DNA of 64,000 nucleotides from Perca fluviatilis (lineage: Eukaryota; Chordata; Actinopteri; Perciformes; Percidae): contig NC_053119.1 in assembly GCF_010015445.1 (NCBI RefSeq), positions 26,132,383 to 26,196,382 on the forward strand, written 5' to 3'. A program made the position numbers and the translations under genes. The notes beneath the pieces were generated by a model. It was not told where the DNA came from. It saw nothing but the letters and a program-made list of their open reading frames with translations, and searched no databases. This document shows, piece by piece, positions 56,050 through 64,000 of this stretch. Every line of letters begins with the position of its first letter. The first letter of the stretch is position 1.

Positions 56050-56175
56050 TAACCCATCAGAAAGGAGGAATGACATGCAGCAAAGGGCCACAGATTAGAA
56101 TTGAACCCGCAGCCGCTGCAGCAAGGACTGAGCCTTTGTACATGAGGCACATGCTCAACCAGGTGACCTACCCAG
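56050..56175 (-). mobile_element. tRNA-derived SINE, copy 4 (minus strand, older fragment)
   Basis: The minus strand carries a degraded A box (GGTAGGTCACCTGGTTGAGC), a B box-like GGGTTCAATTC and GCTGCATGTCATTCCTCC, matching the head and body of the other copies. The tail is lost and no convincing target duplication remains. Confidence 0.7.
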
Positions 56176-59100
56176 AAGCATGACGCATTGTTGCTCTATT
56201 CTCTACTTTTTCGAGGAAACACAAACATAAATAATTTGTAGGTAGGTAAACAATGCATTCCTTAAAACAGTTGAGCAGGATGCATCATTTTCCTTGAGCG
56301 AACAATGTGTGTAGTGTAATATTTAGGAACATGAACTTAATAAGGAATAATTGTTAACTACTGGCTGTTTGCCATTCAGAGTTAATCAACAATTCAAAAG
56401 TAAGAGTTAATTGTTAGTTATACATTTTTTGGCCATTATTTGCTGGTTTGTCTCTCACTTGTTCCTTCGTAACTATCCATGCTTTTACCATATTACGCAC
56501 AAAACCAAAATAATACAAATTTGAAAAGTTTACTCAAGTGAGTGTACTCACAAAGATGTCTATGTATCCACCAGCCAAGGATTCACTGAGGTGGGTGTGT
56601 ATTCTGCAAAAATGAAAAAAAAACTTGAGTAAGCGATAAATAAGTTGTCTGGATAATACAAGGATTGAAAATATTATTTGATGATCTTTAGTAAAACAAA
56701 ACAAAAATTATCAACAGTGTTTCACAAAGCATCTGTTGCCACCCCAGTTCAGGTCTGAATCAGTGACTGTAAAAAGAAGGTCTGAATACATTAAAACAGC
56801 AATACCTGATAAACCATTGCAGCTCCAGTCAATGTGTAGGAGGAGGTGAAAGAATCAGTTAAACTGCATTAACGTTACATTTTCTTTCCTGACAGTAAGG
56901 CGTTGGTTTGAATATTTTGCTGACATTGGTTATTTTAAATGTAAGGTTAATGTCACATTTGAATGAAAAAAAATATACACAAATTTAAAACTTTATAACA
57001 AAGAAAACTAACTTACCATCTCAAAAAATAAGCATGAATCAGCGGATTCAGGTCTTTAGTGATTTCCCATAGACTGTTAATATTAATATACAGTCTATGT
57101 GATTTCCCAAAGGTTTAACGTTAACTAACATTACGTGGTTAGCTAGCTAGCTAGCTAGCCCCAATGTAACTCCAATCAATGCCACTCGTGTAGCTAGCCC
57201 CTCCCCTCCAGTGCAATTCAATGCAAGATACATTTGGCAAACTCAACTTATTGTAAAGAATGTTCTCTTGTAAAGGCTGGACGTATTGTTGTTGTGACAT
57301 GAATGACAAATAAATATCAACTTTCTGTAGCCTGTTAAAGCTTAATTCTGTTTTACAGTCATATCACACTCTGCTTCTATTGCTCCTGAGCGTTTGTTTT
57401 TGTCCCTGTTAGCATTTTTCATAACGTCTTTTGGGGCTTATTATCTTTTTTTTTGTTTACAACCAGTGATGGACTCGTCGTTTTATGTTCTTTTTCTGCA
57501 TTGAAAACATCAGGAGACACCCGTCAATGGGAGACACTTACATTTTGAGGAATTAATTCGTGGCAGCAAACCGGAACCACTGACGTGCACGAGAAGGGTC
57601 TTGCGGCCGGGTGCGGGGTACCCGGGTACCGGGTAGGTGAGCGCGCTAGCCTAGCCCTAGCAAATCTAGCTAGCACTACCAAGCTAATTTGCTAGCATGT
57701 CAAGAATCGCCCTATTGAGATGCTGAGCTAATTTAACTTAAATGATTTGAATCATTGATTAATTGAATGTACACAATCTGCAATTTAATGATGCATCACT
57801 CTGGATCCATTTCCATAACCTACCTATGACTATATTAAATCAGCCTTTTTTGCTACTATTATTATCAGCTCTTATGATCATTTAACTAGGTTTATAATAT
57901 GGCAGACTTCAACACAAACGCCTGGTAGTTCTTCTTTACCCAGCAATTTTTACCAGCTAAAAATAATTTTGAAATGTTAATCTGTAATATTTTCCAATTA
58001 TTTGGATGACCCAATTAATTTGGAACACAACGTGCTGGTTCCAGACCATAGACTGTTAATATTAACTAATTTATTTTGCAGTCAATGGTCCAGACATAAT
58101 TACTTCTTATTTAATATGTTTTTCATTAATTTTATTATGATCATTACATAAATAAATAAATAAATAAGACATAGTGATACAAATAATCATTGGAATATAC
58201 AGACAAAATATAGAATTTAACCATGAAATTGTGAAATTTTTAAACTATGAGATACTACTTTTTTTATCCTGATTGGATGATAATGTGCTGAAAGCTTATC
58301 CCATTAACTGGCTTTGCTCTGTTTGTTTTGATTGACAGGCAAATGTTGTGAATAGTAATTTGGGAAAATGGCATGGACAATTTTGAATTTGTGAAACAAA
58401 AACGGCTAGAATTAAATTAAAAACGACCTGCAAAATAGGTAAAAAATAAATAAATAAAAATTAGAATTTTACATTTTACAATTAGCTGAAGTTTAAAGAA
58501 AATACATATGTCACAATTGTATGGTCTGTATTTCTTATGATTATTTATTTTTTAATAATGCATTATTTAAAACTAAACATTGTGTCTGTGGTTCCTAATA
58601 ATTACTAATAGGTTGCATAGCTGGTTCATCATGTGTTAGAGAGGCTGTCAAGTTGATAACAACCCATAGATCAGTGCTCGACAGATTATATAGCCTTGGA
58701 CGTCCTGAAGGGCACTGAAGAGGTAAGTACACACAAGGTCACAGACCAACAGAGAATGATAATATTGTTTGTAACATGTATTTTTTTTTGTGATCAATTT
58801 CTTTTTTATTGGCACCTTCAGACATACAGAACAAATTACACAACGTGTGACCGGTAATAGCAGATGGTGCACAGAACAGATAAACACAAATGACACTAAG
58901 ACTTCTGACACTGACGTAGATGATGTACATCAGAACCACAGCCTAGAAACTCTCCATCACCACATTCTCTTTGGAGAATGTTAATTTCTAAAATACTAGC
59001 CTAAAACAGCCCACAGTGGACGCTCAAACTAACTGACCTGGGGGGAAATAGGCTATTAGCATGATGTATTGGCCCAGCCAGGACAGCCTGGCCCGACAAG

Positions 59101-59440
59101 CACGGCACAGATCAGAGCCTTATTTGTCCAGAGACAGGACTAAGCAGGTGTTTAAGATGAGTGCTTCGGCCTTGGCTCATCCGCTAAAAAGGAACCAAGA
59201 AGGCATCGGAGGCCGAGCTGTCAGGAACCTACTGAGACTGGAGCAGTGTATGGGTTGGGAACATCATAAGAGGCGACATTTGGGCTAGCAGTTGAACCTG
59301 GGGTGCAGACTAAATCTGTGAAAAAACAACGACTTTGCTGTAACAAGTAAGTTTGGTTGGCTGTGTGTCTTTTTCTGAAATAATAGAGCCAAGGGGGGAG
59401 TAAAAAAATATATATTTTTACAATTTGCTGTGCTGTATGC

Positions 59441-59491
<51 letters not shown>

Positions 59492-60735
59492 AAGGACACT
59501 GAACAAAGAGGCGGAGAGGTAGGGAGGAAAAAGAGATGTTCTTGTGTTCCACTTACAGTGAGACAGGAACCAGCACTTTGTAGCTTCCAGTCACTTGCTA
59601 CTGCTCAGACTGTAGAGCCATACCATCAAAGAGTCAGCTGCGGTCGCATAAAAACAACTTCCTTCGGTAGGTATCAACGCTTAAGGAACTAGTTAGTTCA
59701 CTAACGTCAACATGTAGTGTATTTGCTGCAGGAAGCACAATTTACATTTTCCCTTCAGAGACTAATCTTGTGGATAATTGTTCCTTTGGCTTGTGAAGTC
59801 ACATTTATTTCCTAAAACCAGGCTGTTGCTGAAAAAAATAAACAATTATTAACATATATTTTGATACGGGCTCACAAATATAGACATGATGTTGCGTGCT
59901 GAGCTTTATGTGAGTTTCTTTTGTGTATTGAAATTCCATCAGTAGGTACAGTGAGTGATACATTTTAATTAGAAGAATAGATGGAGCTTGACACTGGCTT
60001 GCGCTTATCTTTGAACAGTTGTAATGTGTGTAATCTTCTTCCGTCAGCCACTGGTAAAGTGGATCCATCATTTGCAGGCAAAGATGCACATACACACCAA
60101 TGCACAGCTTACACACACACACACACACATACACACAGAATGAAGAAATGCAGATTGGGCATGAAAAAGGAATTTAAATTCAAAGTACGAGAAAAAGAGC
60201 ACATTTCATCAGTGATACAAACACTAATTAATTGTATCTTTGTACGAGCCTGGCAAAAGCAAAGGACTATGATAAGAAAGGAAAGGGCACGGGGCGAGCA
60301 GAGGAAAGGGAGGGGAGTTTCAATCATTTCTGGTGCTGGCTTTTGGAAACAAAAACCCAATTACCACCAAGACAGAGCGAAGACCTGTGTTCAACACATT
60401 GCACTTGCACGCAAACACTCCAGCATACACATACTTACACATGCAAGTAGGCCTACACACAATGTCTGCTCTGAACATTCTCCTTTGCTATCTGAGTAAT
60501 CTATAGGCTATTAGCTGTATCAGTACGTGAATTTAGAGAGGATGGTTAGGACTGTCCTATGTCCCTCTGGTCCCTTTTTAACTGGAGAACATCAGGACTA
60601 AAAGCTGTTATACACAACAAGACCCAGTGGAATTAGGAGTCAAATGAGTATTTCCTGCCAAAACTATCATTCCACATCTCTAATTGTGCCTTGTCACAAC
60701 CAGGCACGCATCGGCAACACCTTAACGTCATCATC
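56176..60735. other. igfn1: Region upstream of the IGFN1-like gene
   Basis: AT-rich with no supported coding exon. It includes GCTA repeats (57139-57159), AAAT repeats (58149-58168) and a GA tract (59444-59489). Two sites suggest a 5' UTR exon of the downstream gene: a donor-like CGGTAG|GTATCA after 59670, preceded by an E-box CAGCTG (59635-59640) and a TATA-like CATAAAAAC (about 59647), and an acceptor-like GTCACAACCAG ending at 60703, 32 bases before the start codon. This link is inferred from splice consensus only. Confidence 0.35.
59444..59489. repeat. (GA)23 microsatellite
   Basis: Uninterrupted GA run of about 46 bp. Confidence 0.95.
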
Positions 60736-60919
60736 ATGGCAACAGAGCTCCCTCAGGCCGCTGGGGGCAGAATGGAGCAGATGGAGCAGCATATGGGTCA
60801 GGCGAGGCAGATGTCAGCTATGCAAATGTCCTCCTCATCCACCTCCTCCACTTTTACCTCCTCCATGAGCTCCACCAAGCTGCGAAAAGTCTGTCAGGGC
60901 TTGTCGAGGACCATGGAAG
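60736..60919 (+). CDS. igfn1: igfn1-like exon 1 (first coding exon)
   Basis: Starts at ATG 60736 and ends in phase 1 at ATGGAAG|GTAGGA. It encodes a low-complexity head with repeated Met/Gln (MEQMEQHMGQARQMS) followed by a Ser/Thr run at about residues 33-46, probably disordered. An in-frame ATG also exists 45 bases upstream (60691), but it lies before the likely acceptor at 60703 and is disfavoured. Confidence 0.7.
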
Positions 60920-63783
60920 GTAGGAATCGTCCACCAAGATCGTCTTCTTCCCAACCTGCCATGCTTTATTAATGTAACATTTCTAATTCTAAGACATGAC
61001 ACGAAGAACCCTCTATCAGAGTCATCACTACAATAAGCAAACGTGTCATAATTGATGAATATAAGATGGTTAAAATAGTAGCTTTAACTGGCATTTCTTA
61101 CCCGTTCCACTGTGTACTTTTTTTTTTTTTATACTTATGAGGCATCACGGCTGATTTTAAGCTCCTGGCCAAATGCAGACCAACAATAAAGCTAAATGAA
61201 ATACATTTTATTCTGTACTACAGTGCAACGAAAAAACACTGAAAGTCATAATGATAGTATCACATTTGCAAGTGAGGCAGCTCTAGCTAGTGCAGTTTGT
61301 ACATGATAATAATAATGTGGATGTCCTTCATGCTCCCTCAGAGCACTCTGGGGTTCAGTGTAAAACCTCTGCTGTGGTGGAGTCCTGCAGCCAGGTGCAG
61401 AAATCCCTTCACCTACCCAAGGGAGAGTCTGTCCCAGATTTTGAGGAGAAGCTGCGCCCCATCACGGCCCAAGAGGGTGAGGTGAACTGCACCTTGAAAT
61501 TTCAAGGAATGCCCTTATCATCCCCTTATATCTCTCTTCACATCGCACTTATAAACAACTGTGGGCCCTTGAGACAATGAGAGCACTATAAAAAGCTAAT
61601 TTTAGCTCCTTACCCACAGTTTGCCTAGAAACTCCAGATGACACAAGCTAAACTCCACTGGGAAGTAAAGATTTGCTGCTATTTGTAAACTTTAGACAAC
61701 CATTTGCCTTTTTGGATAAAGGTAATTTAAATATACTCTACCTTACAAAGCTAAAAGACAGTGATGGAGTTTGTATGATGCTCATGACCGCCACGGTAAA
61801 AAAAAATAATTCTGCTGAATACTAGTGCCTGTTCTGCATAAAGTGTAGGTGTCTGAGCCCTACTCACCCAGGCTCTACCCATGAATTATAGATCAAGAGG
61901 CCTCAATAGTCACAATATGCAGAACGCTGCGGAGTAGCATTAGCATTAGCATTCATGTGCTGACCTTAAACTCACTGTTCTCAAAGGTGAAACAGGAAAA
62001 GGCCACACAGGGGCAATTGAGCTCATGTATACTAAACATTCATTCTCATTGCCCCAATTAGAATTGATTTCATGTTTGTTAAAAATAATTAACAGTAGTG
62101 AGTCTGCAGCTCAGTATTCCCGAGCAGATAACATGCATTAACCTGATCTGTCTGATCTGTCTTTCATAGGTGACAATGCTGTGTTCAAAGCTAAGGTGAC
62201 GGGGAATCCCCAGCCTAGTGTTAACTGGGAACGAGCCAGCGGGTGCCCACTGTCTGATGCCACTAAATCTTTCTATGACGACATAAACAATCAGCACATA
62301 CTCAAGGTCCGTCACTGTAACTAGCTCACAGCATCTCACAAAAGGACAATAGTCCTCTACAAAATGTAGGGTTTGTGTTGAATCAGATCTATATCCAACT
62401 CTGATAGAGTCTCTTTAATTTTCAGTGATATATCAAAAGGTTGAACCGTTTTGTTTTTCCTCCATTGTGTTGTTTAATATAACTGCACAATGACTAATAT
62501 CAAATATTTTAGAAATTGAGTGTTTGTATTATTTCAGTCATGTGACACCATAAATAGTATGTACTTTTGCATGTATCAATACACTCGATTTTTATGACAA
62601 ATCCATCACATCTACCCAAAGATACCATTCATTTTTCTAAAATGAGAGTGTGATTGGAGTAACACTGTGATCAAGCATTTCTCCTCCACATGCACTTAAA
62701 TCTGAATGCATTTACCAAGATACAGTATAGTCAAAATGCATAAAAGGTGAATGTGACCAAAACAGATTGTGACAGCGGCTCTGTCCAGCCTGTCATTAAG
62801 CCAAAGGGCTCTGCCATTGTGATTCTGTCAGCTCAGACGGTACACCATGCATCATAAGGAAAAGTAGATAGAAAGAAAAAAAAAACTCTCTCTGATCCTT
62901 TTATCTATAAACACTCTGGAGTGGATTTAGCACTTTCTCTGAACCAGCCGGGAAGCTTAAGTGAAGCTTAAATAGCTATTATAAAGCAATTAACTTGTGG
63001 GTGCTGACATATGCATCTCCCCTTGCCATCTGTTTCTCTGTTGAGGGATGACTGTTAAGTTGCGACACTAAATGTTTACTGGGTATTCCCAGCATGGCAC
63101 TGCCTCCTCCAGCTCCACATAAGTACTGCAGTGGGATTTAATGTGCCTGGACGATGACAGTATGACAGTTTTAGACGAAGTCTTACAGTAAGCAACAAGC
63201 ATGTCATTTTCATTAATTTCATGTAACTTGTAAATACCTCCACTTCAGATCAAAAACCTCGCCCTGGAGGATGCGGATGTCTACAAGTGCATTGCCTCCA
63301 ACAAGCACGGAGAAGCCGCCTACTCTATATCCCTCACTGTTACGGAGAGTGAGTCGAGCCGTTTCATATAATACACTGGGTGAACCTTTCTTAGTCTTGA
63401 TTATTATTATTATATTATTTAGGAGCTTTCAGCAAAGTTTACGAGCTGTTTTTTTAGTTTTTGTTTTTACTCAGGTTAAGAAAGTCTGTCTTTGTTTGCA
63501 GATCCAGCGTTGGACTTTAAAAAGATGCTGAAGAAACGGTAGGAACAGAAGCCCGTTGCCTAATACTAGCCCTGACACTCCTAAAACCTGTCATGGTGTG
63601 ATGGAGCTTTCTCTGATCCACCCCCAGATCCTTTTTGTTGTTGTTGCATGCATCCAGAAATATATACAGGATGAGATCTAAAGAGCTGCAATGTGTATCA
63701 GTGTTGCCGCAGGGGCAGAGGAAGATGCTTTTGAGCTGTCATCGCACACATGCATACTGTCAGACATATTTTTAGACATACAT

Positions 63784-63823
<40 letters not shown>

Positions 63824-64000
63824 GGCTGGCATAAACTTTTGTATGTGCATGTAAACACACATGCACAATTGTTTCCTCCTTGTGCAGCAGTGTGGAGAAG
63901 AGAGAGGAGAAGAGGCCACCTACAGAGGAGGAGATGCTAAAGATCCTTGCGGGAGCTGACAAGAAGGACTACGAGAGGATCTGCGCCGAGCACGGCTTCA
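60736..64000 (+). CDS. igfn1: IGFN1-type sarcomeric Ig-domain protein, N-terminal part (exons 1-6, gene continues)
   Basis: Joining 60736-60919, 61342-61476, 62170-62306, 63249-63348, 63502-63538 and 63888-64000 gives 235 uninterrupted codons with matching phases at all five introns, each GT-AG. Residues 1-60 are Met/Gln and Ser/Thr-rich. About 93-185 form an I-set Ig domain: a PDFEEKL lead-in, W126, and the F-strand signature D162-x-Y164-x-C166. A basic linker LKKR follows (about 195-198), then a helical motif with EEMLKILAGADKKDYERIC. The same order (Ig, LKKR, then a W/M-x-IL...DYERI helix) is known in IGFN1 and in the M-motif of myosin-binding protein C, muscle proteins bound to the Z-disc or thick filament. 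IGFN1 fits best because of the PDFE-K and NAVF-A-V-G-P-P context; MyBP-C-related genes are the alternative. The start codon is the first in-frame ATG after a plausible acceptor that leaves a small, acceptable N-terminus. Confidence 0.78.
61342..61476 (+). CDS. igfn1: igfn1-like exon 2
   Basis: Acceptor CTCCCTCAG|AG and donor AAGAGG|GTGAGG, phase 1 to phase 1, 135 nt. Encodes a polar linker and the lead-in to the Ig domain, including GESVPDFEEKLRPITAQE. A second GT (GAG|GTGAAC) lies five bases downstream but would shift the frame relative to exon 3. Confidence 0.78.
62170..62306 (+). CDS. igfn1: igfn1-like exon 3 (first half of Ig domain)
   Basis: Acceptor TTTCATAG|GT and donor CTCAAG|GTCCGT, 137 nt, phase 1 to 0. 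Encodes strands A' to E of an I-set domain, beginning GDNAVFKAKVTGNPQPSVNW. The B-strand position that normally holds cysteine is Ala114, so the usual intradomain disulphide cannot form; human IGFN1 is also, from memory, without it. Confidence 0.85.
63249..63348 (+). CDS. igfn1: igfn1-like exon 4 (second half of Ig domain)
   Basis: Acceptor CACTTCAG|ATC and donor GAGA|GTGAGT, 100 nt, phase 0 to 1. Encodes strands F and G: LEDADVYKCIASNKHGEAAY and the closing SLTVTE. This is the clearest coding segment in the window. Confidence 0.88.
63502..63538 (+). CDS. igfn1: igfn1-like exon 5 (37-nt microexon)
   Basis: Acceptor GTTTGCAG|AT and donor AAACG|GTAGGA, phase 1 to 2. Encodes NPALDFKKMLKKR with split first and last codons. 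Only 153 bases separate it from exon 4. The DFKKMLKKR sequence fits the DFR-LLKKR segment that precedes the M-motif in IGFN1 and MyBP-C. Confidence 0.78.
63791..63821. repeat. (CA)n microsatellite in igfn1-like intron 5
   Basis: CA run of about 31 bp, about 65 bases upstream of the exon 6 acceptor. Intronic CA repeats close to splice sites can bind hnRNP L and modulate exon use. Confidence 0.92.
63888..64000 (+). CDS. igfn1: igfn1-like exon 6 (truncated by window edge)
   Basis: Acceptor TTGTGCAG|CAG, phase 2. Encodes a charged stretch (VEKREEKRPPTEEE) and the first helices of the M-motif-like bundle, MLKILAGADKKDYERICAEH then GF, where the window ends. The expected continuation in the family is a Thr/Val-Asp-(Phe/Leu)-Arg-Gly helix; it lies outside the window. 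Confidence 0.8.

Noticed and set aside
60691..60735. Upstream in-frame ATG for the IGFN1-like protein
   Set aside because: It precedes the likely 3' splice site at 60703, so it would be intronic; start at 60736 is preferred.

Overview
The window reads as nuclear DNA of a teleost fish, most likely a percomorph. The evidence is indirect: very long (CA)n/(TG)n tracts, many short hAT-type non-autonomous DNA transposons with 8-bp target duplications, a decayed Tc1-like element with long inverted repeats, tRNA-derived SINEs, a 5'-truncated L1/Tx1-like LINE, and GT-AG introns between small exons. No bacterial, organellar or viral gene organisation is seen.

Only two protein-coding genes can be supported. 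On the minus strand one coding exon (47983-48124) begins a type II single-pass membrane protein of the Golgi-enzyme type and ends at a good splice donor. No later exon was recognised to its left, so the first intron probably runs through the other ~48 kb and out of the window. CpG-richer DNA at about 48.0-49.9 kb is its probable promoter region. On the plus strand, 60736-64000 holds the first six coding exons of an IGFN1-type sarcomeric gene: a Met/Ser/Thr-rich N-terminus, one I-set Ig domain spread over three exons, a 37-nt microexon, and the start of a helical motif related to the M-motif of myosin-binding protein C. Every exon junction agrees in phase, and the gene continues past the right edge.

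The rest is non-coding. From 0 to 47 kb there is a mosaic of mobile elements, many with intact target duplications: hAT-like elements at 0.2, 4.0, 8.9, 18.5 and 32.6 kb; two copies of one short family at 8.1 and 38.0 kb; a LINE at 14.1 kb; SINEs at 15.5, 53.0, 54.9 and 56.1 kb; Tc1 at 22.8-24.4 kb; and a nested pair at 36.5-37.6 kb carrying a TTAGGG tract. These are separated by unique AT-rich sequence and microsatellites. The interval 48-60 kb is the region between the two genes, which point away from each other and may have their starts about 10-12 kb apart.

No undescribed coding system was found. The observations most worth following up are the splicing details of the IGFN1-like gene (NAGNAG acceptor, microexon), the unidentified membrane-protein gene with its very long first intron, the palindromic Tc1 target site, the nested element with telomere-like repeats, and a putative transposon family with an unusual 5-bp target duplication.
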